Positions 45,098 through 54,119 are shown, counted from the stretch's first letter. The stretch: 64,000 nucleotides of DNA from Clostridiaceae bacterium M8S5 (GCA_029227815.1 CP118523.1:992001-1056000); one strand, 5' to 3'. Translations and numbers: made by a program. The notes: generated by a model not told the origin, from the letters alone.

Positions 45098-48000
45098 TTA
45101 TTTGTATGATGTAATATAAGGATCTATAGATTGCATAAATTCATCAAAATTGTTTGGCGTTAGTTTATCTATCTGTATTGTAATAGGTCTAATATCACTA
45201 TTAGAAGATGTACTAGGACTCCCATGATTATATGATTGATAAGTCATATGAGGAAGATCTAAGGTTAGTTTATCAAGGGTATCTATAGGTAGAACATATT
45301 CACCTTTTAGTAATTTTGCTACCATCTCATGCTTAGAGTTAAGTGAATGACCTACAAATCCACCACTGTGAAAACTTTTCAAATCATCATAACTGAAATG
45401 ATCACCATCAATTTTATATTTCCTGCGAATATCATCATTGTCATTTTTTAAATCTTGAATTTCAGGATGATTCCAAGTGCCATGTATGTTTCTTAATATT
45501 TTAGCTTTTCTTTTGTTTTCCTTATAGGTAGCAAAAACATCATGAGGCATACCAGTAACTAATTTTTCTTTATCAGAACGTGTATCTTTTGGTCCTGAAG
45601 TAGAGTTAATTGTTAATCCAGTCTCAATACTAGAGCTATCTACATCTAGATTTGTGATAGTGCGCAGTTTAGCTTTATATGCATTAATAAAGCTATCCAA
45701 ATCATCAAACAATCCTGTAGCAAGTGATGACGTGATATCTTTACCAGCTTCTAATGCTACAGATGCATTTTTATCATATTCTGATTCCATGTCATTAAAA
45801 AAAGTTTTAGCTAGTTTAAGGGCATCACCATGACCCAACTCTTTAATTAAATATAGGGCTTCTTGATGTATATTTTCAGCATCAAGTTTCTCTTGCCAAT
45901 ATACATTGAAGTTATCCATTTCAGTTCTATGGCGTTCCTCAGCTTTTCTAATATCTTCATTGTAGTTTTCGTTTTCTCTATCCTTTTCTTCTTGAAGATT
46001 AGTTAGTTCTTGTTGTAGATTCTCTCTAATTCTATCATTTTGCATTTCTTGCTCTTTTTGACTCATCTGCTCTTCAAGTTCTTTGACTTTATGTCTATCG
46101 TAGGTATATATTTCTTTACCTGTAGCTTCGTCTATATATGCAAAACGTGTATCATTTTTGACTTTTTTGATTTCTTCTCTTATTTTAGCTAAGTCATTTA
46201 GTTTTTGTTGCTTATTTATTTGCTTATCAAGCATATCAATCTCTAACTGCTTGTTCTTGATAGAGTATTCCATAGCAGTATTGTAATCTTTTTGTTCTTC
46301 AGTCAAATCGTCTATTTCAGTTTTATGTTTATCAGTAAGCTTTTCATTAGCTAGCTTTTTACTTATAGAGTAGCTTTTCTTTAGTAGAGATTCTATTTGG
46401 TTTTCCATAGAGTCCTTAATTTTAGCAATGGCATATTCATTGTCTTTCATACTCAGAGTGTTTTTATCTATTTCATTAGTTAATTTTTTCTGAGTGTTTT
46501 GTAGACTTTTTAGAGTATTTTCGTAGTCGTAAGATTTAGGATCAAGTTCATCTATCATCTTACTTACTTCACCAAGTGATTTTTTATATTTTTCATTTAA
46601 TATTTTTAATTCTTCAATAGTTTTTTGACGGTTTTTTATTTTATTGTTGTATACAGGCAAAAGAGCAGTTTTATCATTTTCATTTGCTAGATTTAGCATT
46701 CTTTCTTCTTTATCGAGCAATTTCAAGCTATGGTTAAGTGTGTTTAGATTTTTTTTGAATTCATTAAAATCTACTTTATACGATGGCTTTTTATAGGTTA
46801 AATTTGCTATCTTTTCTTCAAGACGCCATCTTTTGTCCTTTTCCATTTTGTTCCCGTAGTTTTTTAGAACACTGACTAATTTTTCTATATAAGTCTGCTT
46901 ATTAATTGTTTTCATTCTATATTCGTGTTCTATTTCGTCTAAAAGTTTTTCATAGAATTTTTTTTCTGGCAAGCCACTATTTTTTCTACTTCTTAAATTA
47001 TGGACTTTTTCTTTTAAACTCCGCTGCTCTTCGATACTCAAATTTTTTCTATTATCTTTTAATTGCTTCTCAAGCTTATTAGCATACTCTTTATCATTAA
47101 TTACATCCATAGCATAATCGTGATTAATTTGTTCCATTTCCAATTTATAAGCAGTTCTATTAAATAACGGTTCATTTGGTACTATATCATGAGCATTTTC
47201 TTCTGCAAAAGCATGAGAAGAATATTTAGTGCCAGTTGGACTAGTGTGAATACTTACTTTACCTATACCTAGTTGTTTTTTTAATCTCTTATTTTGACGT
47301 AATACGATATCATAAGGCTCAATTATATCTTTGATTAGCTTTTCAATTTCTTTATCTATTTCTTTTATACTCACTGGGAGATTATCAAGTTGTTTAAGAA
47401 GTTTATCCATATCTGTTCCATCAATGTTTATACAGCCAGGTGATTCAAAGGCTTTTTCCAGTATAGGTTCTATTACATCATTATTTTCATTTTGTAGATT
47501 AGAGCCAGTTTTTTTAGCTTCTAGTTTTTTTATTTTTTCCATGCCTTCTTCGTACTTTTCTTTATTGGCTTCTAGATATTTCTCGTTTTTCTCTTGCAGT
47601 TTCATTTTTTCAGCTCTGCGTGCTAACTCTATTGCTTTAGCTAAATCTTTATATGCTATAGTTTGTCCATCAATATATTCAATAATTGATGGGCATAATT
47701 CTATAAACTTTTCTTCAAGTTCTATTAATTCTTCTTTTTCTTCAAAAGACAAGTTGCCAAATTCTAATTTTTGTATTAATTCGTTATATCTGCCTATTAT
47801 ATCGTCCATATTTTTTAATTTTTGTTTATCTTGTTCAATGCTTTCTAATAGTTCTTCGTTAAGATTTTCCTGAGCAGAAGACCAAGAAGAAATAAGCGTT
47901 ATTATCACTGGAATTAATACAAGTCCCGCTGTTAATGCGGATGTCATAGCAGTAGTAGAAGCTGTAGCAGCTTTAGTGACTGTTGTTTGTGTTTGAAGCA

Positions 48001-49393
48001 TCGCAATTCTAGCCTGACCCTGCATAGTACTTACTGTTTCTTGAGCACTAAGAGCACTTAAAGTACCTGATTGTAGTGTATTTGCGCTAGCTATGCTATT
48101 CACGCTTCCAAGAAGTAGTCTGTTAGTCTGAGTTACTTCCATCATACCTGGGTTTTTCGATATAATACTTCCAAGCCATGAAACAAGCTTAGAGCGTTCA
48201 AGTAATGCAGTTGCAACATTAATGCGTCCGAGTGCAGTGAACAATTCAGCAGAAGTGCTTTTAGCTTCTCTCATCTTAGGACTTAAATTGCTAAAAGCAT
48301 TCATTGCTTCTGTAGTACCGCTTATTAGGTCATAGATATTGCTTAACCCTTCCTCACCAAAACTCATAGCAAGTTCCATCATAGCTACCTTTAGAGATTC
48401 TATTTGCATGTTGAAATCTTGCATTACCATTGAATTTTGCTCCATAGCTACACCTACAGATTCCATGGACATAGTCATCAAATCAGAGAGATTGCTCCAG
48501 CCATCAATTAAGGTGGTCATTACTTCGGTGTCAACTGAGCTATCAATATTAAGACTTATATCACTGCTACTTAGATTGTTCATCTTGGAACTAAGTTCAT
48601 CCATGATATCAGTGAAATTCCTGAGCAGGGTTTCACCATTGGTCGATAACTCAGTTATATTGACTCCTAGAACTTCTAAACCTCTTAGATTACTCATATC
48701 CATGCTATCAAATAGAGATTTTAGAGCATAAGATATACGTATGCTACCAGTCTCTAACTGGTTAAATACCATAGATGTAATAGCATTGAGAGTATGAAAA
48801 TCAATCCCTAGGTTTCTTGCAGATTCACCCGCTATAGATATTACTTCAGCTAGAGTTCTCATAGACACACCTGTGTTATTAGAGATGTTACACCAACTAT
48901 CTAGTATCATACTTGCACTTGAAACATCACCATTAGCCATATTTCTAATAGCATCATTTAAGAAACCAACAGCCTCACCAGCATCTCTAAAGTTTCCAGC
49001 ATTGAGACTGAGACTTGTAATTTTAACAAGCTCTTTTAATTTTTCTATATTGTTGATACCTGCTTTTACCCATAAGCCCTGAATAGCTTGAAGTTCTTTT
49101 ATAGATCTACCAGTAGCTATACCAACCTGTATAGTCATTTTAGCTAACTCTTTCATTTCCTTATTAGTGGCTTTAAGGCTATGTTGTAATTTTGTTTGTT
49201 CCTTTTCAAAATCCTTATAGACCGCTATAACACTTTTTATAGCCTTTAGATTTTTAGAGGTATCATTTAAGCCACTATTTATATTATCTAGAGATTTAGT
49301 AAAGCTTTCCCCAAGCTTACTAATATCTTTTTGTGCTTCGCTTAACGAAGATTTTAGAGTTTTTAAATCATCAGTAGTTGCTTTAATATCCAA
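45098..49393 (-). CDS. Phage tail tape-measure protein (TP901 type)
   Basis: At 1431 residues this sets the tail length; at the usual ~1.5 angstrom per helical residue it would give a tail near 200 nm. Residues ~70-330 match the TP901 core domain with TGRSIKELQAIQGLWVKAGI, NTGVSMRTLAEVISIAGESA and GIDFHTLNAITSMV. A hydrophobic helix lies near residues 482-505. The middle ~550-1200 is charged coiled coil, and the C-terminal FHSGGFVGHS with EYVLPIDTLDKL is typical of tape measures. Start TTG 49393 follows AAAGGAGG. A 285-bp untranslated gap holding a palindromic repeat separates it from the chaperone genes. Confidence 0.93.
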   Translation of the reverse strand: MDIKATTDDLKTLKSSLSEAQKDISKLGESFTKSLDNINSGLNDTSKNLKAIKSVIAVYKDFEKEQTKLQHSLKATNKEMKELAKMTIQVGIATGRSIKELQAIQGLWVKAGINNIEKLKELVKITSLSLNAGNFRDAGEAVGFLNDAIRNMANGDVSSASMILDSWCNISNNTGVSMRTLAEVISIAGESARNLGIDFHTLNAITSMVFNQLETGSIRISYALKSLFDSMDMSNLRGLEVLGVNITELSTNGETLLRNFTDIMDELSSKMNNLSSSDISLNIDSSVDTEVMTTLIDGWSNLSDLMTMSMESVGVAMEQNSMVMQDFNMQIESLKVAMMELAMSFGEEGLSNIYDLISGTTEAMNAFSNLSPKMREAKSTSAELFTALGRINVATALLERSKLVSWLGSIISKNPGMMEVTQTNRLLLGSVNSIASANTLQSGTLSALSAQETVSTMQGQARIAMLQTQTTVTKAATASTTAMTSALTAGLVLIPVIITLISSWSSAQENLNEELLESIEQDKQKLKNMDDIIGRYNELIQKLEFGNLSFEEKEELIELEEKFIELCPSIIEYIDGQTIAYKDLAKAIELARRAEKMKLQEKNEKYLEANKEKYEEGMEKIKKLEAKKTGSNLQNENNDVIEPILEKAFESPGCINIDGTDMDKLLKQLDNLPVSIKEIDKEIEKLIKDIIEPYDIVLRQNKRLKKQLGIGKVSIHTSPTGTKYSSHAFAEENAHDIVPNEPLFNRTAYKLEMEQINHDYAMDVINDKEYANKLEKQLKDNRKNLSIEEQRSLKEKVHNLRSRKNSGLPEKKFYEKLLDEIEHEYRMKTINKQTYIEKLVSVLKNYGNKMEKDKRWRLEEKIANLTYKKPSYKVDFNEFKKNLNTLNHSLKLLDKEERMLNLANENDKTALLPVYNNKIKNRQKTIEELKILNEKYKKSLGEVSKMIDELDPKSYDYENTLKSLQNTQKKLTNEIDKNTLSMKDNEYAIAKIKDSMENQIESLLKKSYSISKKLANEKLTDKHKTEIDDLTEEQKDYNTAMEYSIKNKQLEIDMLDKQINKQQKLNDLAKIREEIKKVKNDTRFAYIDEATGKEIYTYDRHKVKELEEQMSQKEQEMQNDRIRENLQQELTNLQEEKDRENENYNEDIRKAEERHRTEMDNFNVYWQEKLDAENIHQEALYLIKELGHGDALKLAKTFFNDMESEYDKNASVALEAGKDITSSLATGLFDDLDSFINAYKAKLRTITNLDVDSSSIETGLTINSTSGPKDTRSDKEKLVTGMPHDVFATYKENKRKAKILRNIHGTWNHPEIQDLKNDNDDIRRKYKIDGDHFSYDDLKSFHSGGFVGHSLNSKHEMVAKLLKGEYVLPIDTLDKLTLDLPHMTYQSYNHGSPSTSSNSDIRPITIQIDKLTPNNFDEFMQSIDPYITSYK

Positions 49394-49420
49394 ATGATTA
49401 GACCTCCTTTATTTAAATTT

Positions 49421-49616
49421 AAAAAGCTGTCTCACAATGGCAAATTACTGCGTTATTGAAATATTACACGACTAATCATGAGTAGAGAACAGAAATCTTG
49501 ATTTCCAGTGAATCACTTACTACTAGGAGTAAAGACGAGTAGTGAGCCACATTTTAAATTACTCATATCCGTGTAAATTTCAATGCCTTGTAATTTACTT
49601 ATTCTGAAACAGCTTT
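49421..49616. repeat. 196-bp palindromic repeat inside the tail operon
   Basis: AAAAGCTGTCTCACAATGGC starts the left arm and GCTTTT ends the right arm; the arms are inverted copies over ~47 bp (CAAATTACTGCGTTATTGAAAT against ATTTCAATGCCTTGTAATTTAC). The interior (ACTAATCATGAGTAGAGAAC ... GAGTAGTGAGCCACATTTTAA) recurs nearly unchanged in repeats at 55.1 and 55.3 kb. Between it and the chaperone gene lie two small perfect palindromes (49621-49636 and 49648-49662). Confidence 0.8.
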
Positions 49617-49677
49617 TGGGGGACTGTTGACAGTCCTTGATATTGAAGATGACAAAGTCATCTATGCAGTTTTGAAT

Positions 49678-50303
49678 TTAACCATTAGCCATATTCTTTA
49701 AAGCCATAGCATCAGATAGTTTGAATACCTTATCTTCTATTTCCTGCGAGAATAGAGGGCTAAGTTCATTGTTAAATTCTCCAGTAACACTCAAAGTGTT
49801 AAGTTGTATATCCCAGCTAAGTCTCTTGTTGATAGCACTTAGTATTTCTCTGTACTGGATATAGGTCAAATCCTTAACCTGATTCATGTCTAGAGATGTA
49901 TAAGTGAGTATTGCTGTGATACCAGTTTTAAAGCTTATTCCTTTTTTTTTGCGTCATCTTCACTGTCATTATTAGTATTCAGCATTATACCATTGACACT
50001 TAGTATTTTCTTGATTATGATAGGGAAGTTGTCGGCATTGATTATATCCATTAGTACATCTTCTTCTTCATCAATAGACATTTTTAGAACCTCAATAACA
50101 GCTTTAGCAGATTCATCCTGAATAAAATTAGTCCACATTTTTTCAGCATTTATAATAGCAACATTACTCATGAAATCGCTGAAATTTCTTAGAGTGATAG
50201 GCTTTATATTGCGTGCTTTACCATCAGTAAATACATCTATCAAGCTAGAGTTACCTAGCATTTCGTCAAGATCTTGGTATAATACTTTAGCTTCATCTTT
50301 CAT
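49678..50303 (-). CDS. Tail assembly chaperone GT, made by -1 frameshift
   Basis: The G frame ends in GAC GCA AAA AAA AAG GAA TAA, nine consecutive A's (complement of 49942-49950) containing the efficient slippery heptamer A AAA AAG. In the -1 frame the sequence stays open from the slip site through GISFKTGITAILTYTSLDMN to a stop at 49678. That second part (KDLTYIQYREILSAINKRL and onward) is the T domain. The fusion would be ~208 residues. G/GT pairs before the tape measure are a hallmark of long-tailed phages. A separate start at ATG 49887 exists but lacks a good ribosome site. Confidence 0.72.
49935..50303 (-). CDS. Tail assembly chaperone G
   Basis: A 122-residue, mostly helical acidic protein. 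It has ITLRNFSDFMSNVAIINAEK, a middle with VIEVLKMSIDEEEDVLMDII, and an Asp/Lys-rich tail ending KKKE. Position between tail tube and tape measure and the poly-A frameshift site identify it as the G component. The G product binds the tape measure during tail tube assembly and is absent from the final particle. Confidence 0.78.
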   Translation of the reverse strand: MKDEAKVLYQDLDEMLGNSSLIDVFTDGKARNIKPITLRNFSDFMSNVAIINAEKMWTNFIQDESAKAVIEVLKMSIDEEEDVLMDIINADNFPIIIKKILSVNGIMLNTNNDSEDDAKKKE

Positions 50304-50318
50304 ATATATACCTCTTTA

Positions 50319-51062
50319 CTATACAGTTTCTATAGTGAAATCCCAAAGCTTCTTGTCAGCTCTTTTTGGATCTAAAGCTTTTAACTCTATCTTTGGAGCA
50401 TAAGCCGTTTGTGGCTGTAAGTTGTATTCAAAAGCACCACTAGCTTTACACTTGTATACAGTTAATTGACCTTGTCCAATAATTTGTGAATTGTCATTAT
50501 AGATTGGTATTCTATGAACGAAAGTAAATGGTTTAGCTAAAGTATCTTTTAAGATACTGATAGTTTCTGCTGTAGCTGCAGATTCTCTTTCGTAAATACC
50601 ATTAACACTTTTGCCAGAAGCACTGGAGTGGAACTTGATTTGCTTTTTAGTAGTATCTACGAAATACTTACCTTCTGCTAAGCTAGCTTCATCATTTGCT
50701 GCCTCAAATCCTTCAAGTACAGTAGTTTCAGCTATAGGACTATTTTCTAATGTAATTGTAAGTTCAGCAGGAACATCAGCTTCAATGAACTCAGTCATAC
50801 GAATAGCACCTGTAGTAACAGTAGCACCTTGAGTAACGTTTAAAAGCTTTAAGTCAAATAATGCATTAGTAGCAGATAAAGTTATTGACTTGTCCTTAGC
50901 AAAATAAGTTATAGGATATGGGCTATCACCACCTGTAACAGCTTCTTCTTCACTTGCAAAATTAATAGCTACATCCTTTAACTTAGATAATGCAACAATT
51001 TGTTTAGGATCTACAAAATCCTTTAACACACATTTTCCTACACCGTATAAAATTTGTTTCAT
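50319..51062 (-). CDS. Tail tube (major tail) protein
   Basis: A 247-residue protein starting behind AGGAGG. N-terminal GVGKCVLKDFVDPKQIVALS and the C-terminal half with IPIYNDNSQIIGQGQLTVYK, GAFEYNLQPQTAYAP and KKLWDFTIE are typical of the tube fold, in which a central beta-sheet forms the ring. Position between the completion protein and chaperones is the standard order. There is no sheath gene beside it, so the tail is of the non-contractile kind. Confidence 0.8.
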   Translation of the reverse strand: MKQILYGVGKCVLKDFVDPKQIVALSKLKDVAINFASEEEAVTGGDSPYPITYFAKDKSITLSATNALFDLKLLNVTQGATVTTGAIRMTEFIEADVPAELTITLENSPIAETTVLEGFEAANDEASLAEGKYFVDTTKKQIKFHSSASGKSVNGIYERESAATAETISILKDTLAKPFTFVHRIPIYNDNSQIIGQGQLTVYKCKASGAFEYNLQPQTAYAPKIELKALDPKRADKKLWDFTIETV

Positions 51063-51124
51063 AATAAATACCTCCTAAATTTTGTTTAATTATTTTTATT
51101 TTTGATAGTATAAACAGACTGAAG

Positions 51125-51541
51125 TTAAACTAAATCTGTTTTAAAAACTATCCCATATTTAATCCAATCATTATTTTCGATTGGCAAATTTGGCAATCTT
51201 GTTGAGTATTGAAGGCGATAACCTTCAATATCTAAACTATCTAATAAACAGTAAAGTCTGTTGAGTATAGATATTAGCTTTGTATTTCTTTCATCAATAG
51301 ACTTATGAATATAGATATCTATCTGTAGATTTACTATCTCTATAGTGTCTTTTGTTATTGGTTGATTTTCATAAACTAACAACTTCGTAGTATTATTATC
51401 TTTAAGATTAGATGGGTATTTATCCAGTAATATTTGATTGTTTGAATTATTACTATCACTAGATAAACCAATAAGAGTTAATAACTCGCTATCAGCTTGT
51501 AATTTTGCATAAACTGCTCCAGTTATATTTTTAAATTTCAT
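51125..51541 (-). CDS. Tail completion/terminator-like protein
   Basis: A 138-residue protein with ITGAVYAKLQADSELLTLIG at the start and TIEIVNLQIDIYIHKSIDER, RLYCLLDSLDIEGYRLQYST and WIKYGIVFKTD later. This alternates helix and strand like tail terminator (DUF3168/gp17-type) proteins that cap the tube at the head end. No head genes exist here, so it would close the top of a headless tail. ATG follows GAAAGGATTGATATTGA. Confidence 0.6.
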   Translation of the reverse strand: MKFKNITGAVYAKLQADSELLTLIGLSSDSNNSNNQILLDKYPSNLKDNNTTKLLVYENQPITKDTIEIVNLQIDIYIHKSIDERNTKLISILNRLYCLLDSLDIEGYRLQYSTRLPNLPIENNDWIKYGIVFKTDLV

Positions 51542-51554
51542 TCAATATCAATCC

Positions 51555-51594
51555 TTTCATAAATATATGTCGATAACTCGAATAAAAAACAACC
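51555..51594 (-). promoter_or_regulatory. 40-bp conserved leader, copy B
   Basis: Read leftward, GGTTGTTTTTTATTCGAG then TTATCGACATATATTTATGA AAG precedes the tail-completion gene by ~15-50 bases. It matches copy A at 44959-44998, including the 17-base distance between TTGTTT and CATATA. Confidence 0.5.
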
Positions 51595-51598
51595 ACGA

Positions 51599-51907
51599 TT
51601 AAGAAATTTTTTTTATATTTTCAAATTGATGCTTCGAGAGACTGCTAAAAGCTAATTCTTGATAAGGTCTTCTTTTTTCTTTGTATCTACTTAAAACAGT
51701 TTTTCTAATATCTTTCATAGAGTTTAAAATGTAAGTTCCAAGAATATCAAGCCGAGTTGAAACATTGTTATCAGATTTTAGATCACCAGTTAATTTAAAG
51801 CACTCTGGGTTTTCATTCATTATGTCCTCAGTAAATTTAAGCCTCTCATCTAAATCAAACTCATTTGGTAATGTTAATTTTTTAGAACCAGCTAATTTCA
51901 AAATCAC
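51599..51907 (-). CDS. Small hypothetical protein of the tail island
   Basis: A 102-residue protein, starting ILKLAGSKKLTLPNEFDLDE and ending KEKRRPYQELAFSSLSKHQF with a basic tail. No family recognised. It lies between the sigma-like activator and the tail genes, so a regulatory or assembly role is plausible. The GTG at 51907 is ten bases after AAAGGA; another GTG at 51916 is too close to it. Confidence 0.6.
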   Translation of the reverse strand: MILKLAGSKKLTLPNEFDLDERLKFTEDIMNENPECFKLTGDLKSDNNVSTRLDILGTYILNSMKDIRKTVLSRYKEKRRPYQELAFSSLSKHQFENIKKIS

Positions 51908-51930
51908 AAAAAACACATCCTTTCAAAATC

Positions 51931-52269
51931 TTAATTATTGTTTAGATACATAGAAATCTTACAGCATACACTATTAATACATTTGTGAATACCTTGTTGA
52001 GTGATATTAAGCTTTTTACCTATTTGTTTTTCTGTAAAACCTTCTTGATAAAGCTTAATAATTAATTTCTGTTTTGATGTAAGTTCACTATTTTCAATAG
52101 AATCCTTAATATCTATAAGAATAGATACCAACTCAAAATTTGTATTATATATAGTAGAAGTTTCAAGTCCATAATAAAATCTTATAAGACCTTTAATGCA
52201 TTCTTTATTTAAATAGTTAATATTCTTAAATTTAATATCTCTAGATTGAATTTGACTACCTAAGCCCAT
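51931..52269 (-). CDS. Sigma-70 region-4-like regulator
   Basis: A 112-residue protein starting behind AGGAGGTG. The C-terminal half is a sigma region 4/LuxR-like helix-turn-helix: LTSKQKLIIKLYQEGFTEKQ, then IGKKLNITQQGIHKCINSV as recognition helix. The N-terminal half (YLNKECIKGLIRFYYGLE) lacks a full region 2. PBSX-type phages carry a similar small positive control factor (Xpf-like) for late genes. It is first in the leftward cluster, divergent from the recombinase gene. Confidence 0.7.
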   Translation of the reverse strand: MGLGSQIQSRDIKFKNINYLNKECIKGLIRFYYGLETSTIYNTNFELVSILIDIKDSIENSELTSKQKLIIKLYQEGFTEKQIGKKLNITQQGIHKCINSVCCKISMYLNNN

Positions 52270-52555
52270 ATAAACACCTCCTAATTACACTAAATTTAAC
52301 CAAACGATATAATTGGCTTCACATTTATACAAAAATATGTTATGTTTAATATGAAGACTATACTTTATTAATCGTTAGAGATAATAAAATGTAGACATAA
52401 AAAATTAATTAATTTTTTTGTTGCTTACTTCGAAATAATATAATGAGGGTAGTGTAGTTTAAATTAATATAAATTAAAAATATACTCGATATTATATAGT
52501 AGAAATATTGAGTTATAAATTGAGTAAGTTTTTGCAAGAAAGGAGGTGTTTTGTA
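52270..52555. promoter_or_regulatory. Divergent control region of the tail island
   Basis: About 286 AT-rich bases between the leftward tail cluster and the rightward recombinase. AATAATATAATGAGG near 52430-52447 gives a TATAAT for the recombinase; a -35 is unclear. I see no LexA-like palindrome here, which supports indirect SOS control through the sigma factor at 54.2 kb. Confidence 0.4.
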
Positions 52556-53656
52556 ATGAGTATAGGAGAATTAGATCAAAGAACGCTTAGGATATTACTA
52601 CAAAAAGGATTAATAAAAAGACATGATATAGAAAAACTAAATAAAAAAATATTAGATGACAGTAATGTTTATGCTAAGAATTCATTCAATAAATTTGTAT
52701 CTTATCTCGATAAAGATTACACTTCCAATACAAAAAGTGGATACAAGACAAATACCGAAAAATTCCTTAAATTTATACTTTCTGTAGACAACATAAAAGA
52801 TATAAAGGATGATACAAAATTACCTCAGCTAACTAAAAACGATGTAGAGAGATTTTTCACATATTTGATTATAAATGAGTATTCACCAGCTTCAATAAGA
52901 AGATTTAAAAATAGTCTTATAAAGTATTTTAACTTTTTATCCCAATGTGAATATAAATCACCAGATATTAGACAACTGCCAATACCAAAGAAAGTAGTTA
53001 GTGAAATCAATGCCATAAGAGACGACGAAATAAGGGAAATAGCATATACTTCTGATAATATGAGAAATAGATTATTGATATTGTTTATGTATGAAACAGG
53101 TATGAGAAGACAGGAATTAATAGACTGCAAGAAAAAGTATATAGATTTCGAGAATAATATTGTAAAGATACACAAGGATGGTATATTTGATAGAGTAGGA
53201 TATTTTTCAGATGAAGTAAAAAATATGTTACTAGAGCACATTGATGAATGGAAAAATACAGTAAAAGAGATCAACAATAATAGAATAAAACGGGTTAAAT
53301 CTAAAGGCGGAACATATTTTGAACTAAAAATATCTGAGTATTTATTTCAAACATCAAGAAGTCAACAAATTAGTTATTCAACAATTTTCAAAGCAATAAA
53401 GGATACTGCATTTGAGTACTATGTAAATAATCTTATAAAGCAAAAAACAAAAGAAGAAGTAGCCAAAAACATTGCACAGGAAAAAATAGCTAATATTAAT
53501 ACTGAGACATTGAGACATTCTAAAAGAGCATATTTATTTTCTGTAGGGAAAACTATAGAAGAAGTTCAAATATTAATGGGGGATGAAAATAGATGGGTAG
53601 TCAAAAGATACCTTAAAATGGCACAGAAACTATATCCAGAGAATTTTAGAGATTAA
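52556..53656 (+). CDS. Diverged tyrosine recombinase
   Basis: A 366-residue protein with an N-terminal SAM-like core-binding domain (residues ~35-150: STNTKSGYKTNTEKFLKFIL has the usual pattern) and a C-terminal catalytic domain. Arg I lies in YETGMRRQELIDC (~183), Arg II in ETLRHSKR (320), and the Tyr nucleophile in KRYLKMAQ (352). The His of the HxLRH box is Glu317 and the second His (LGH) is Asp343, so the catalytic set is partly replaced. It could be a working integrase with altered residues or a decayed one. ATG 52556 follows AAAGGAGGTG. Confidence 0.78.
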   Translation: MSIGELDQRTLRILLQKGLIKRHDIEKLNKKILDDSNVYAKNSFNKFVSYLDKDYTSNTKSGYKTNTEKFLKFILSVDNIKDIKDDTKLPQLTKNDVERFFTYLIINEYSPASIRRFKNSLIKYFNFLSQCEYKSPDIRQLPIPKKVVSEINAIRDDEIREIAYTSDNMRNRLLILFMYETGMRRQELIDCKKKYIDFENNIVKIHKDGIFDRVGYFSDEVKNMLLEHIDEWKNTVKEINNNRIKRVKSKGGTYFELKISEYLFQTSRSQQISYSTIFKAIKDTAFEYYVNNLIKQKTKEEVAKNIAQEKIANINTETLRHSKRAYLFSVGKTIEEVQILMGDENRWVVKRYLKMAQKLYPENFRD

Positions 53657-53659
53657 TAC

Positions 53660-53688
53660 TAGACAATAAGTATAAAAAGTAGTATAAT
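53660..53688 (+). promoter_or_regulatory. Strong sigma-A promoter of the sigma-factor operon
   Basis: TAGACA (53660-53665), a 17-base spacer and TATAAT (53683-53688). The LexA box begins six bases downstream of the -10, covering the start point. Confidence 0.75.
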
Positions 53689-53693
53689 AAATA

Positions 53694-53707
53694 CGAACAC
53701 ATGTTCG
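53694..53707. promoter_or_regulatory. Perfect LexA (SOS) box
   Basis: CGAACACATGTTCG fits the Gram-positive LexA consensus CGAACRNRYGTTCG at every position and overlaps the expected transcription start. Expression of the downstream small protein and sigma factor should rise on DNA damage. Confidence 0.85.
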
Positions 53708-53891
53708 ATAAATTATACTACTGTCTCACTCTATTTTAATCTTTGGGTTGTTATGAAATAGGTTTATAGAGATGCTTTAATTATTCAATTAGGTGAAATA
53801 TTCAGGTTAAAGCTTTTTTAGCAACCCATTGATTATGTTAGTATTAAGTTTAAAACTGTTAATGTATTTAAAACAAAGGGGAGAAATGGCA

Positions 53892-54119
53892 ATGAAAAGA
53901 ACAGTAAAATCAATATCTTTTGATAAAGAGAGATTGGTATGCTTTTTAGAGAAGCTATATGAAAGTGTATCTAATGGAAAACTAAGTATTGACGAGGCAA
54001 ATAACTTAATATTAGAGTTGGTAAATTCAGATAATGAAGCAGCTAAAAATGAGGCAGAAGAGATTATTTTTAATTGGATTGATAATATGAATGTATTATA
54101 CATAGATGAACAAAAATAG
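53892..54119 (+). CDS. Small protein of the SOS-controlled operon
   Basis: A 75-residue acidic, helical protein starting MKRTVKSISFDKERLVCFLE and containing GKLSIDEANNLILELVNSDN. No family recognised. GGGGAG lies before an ATGGCAATG pair; I choose the second ATG (53892) for spacing, while 53886 is possible. It sits between the LexA box and the sigma factor, so it is induced with it and could be an anti-sigma or accessory factor. Confidence 0.6.
   Translation: MKRTVKSISFDKERLVCFLEKLYESVSNGKLSIDEANNLILELVNSDNEAAKNEAEEIIFNWIDNMNVLYIDEQK

Noticed and set aside
47331-48731. Long rightward frames opposite the tape measure
   Set aside because: They are antisense shadows of a coiled-coil gene with biased codons, without ribosome sites or recognisable protein features.
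49678-49887. Independent 69-residue gene after chaperone G
   Set aside because: The frame is open upstream to the A-run of G and has no proper ribosome site, so it is better read as the frameshifted T domain.
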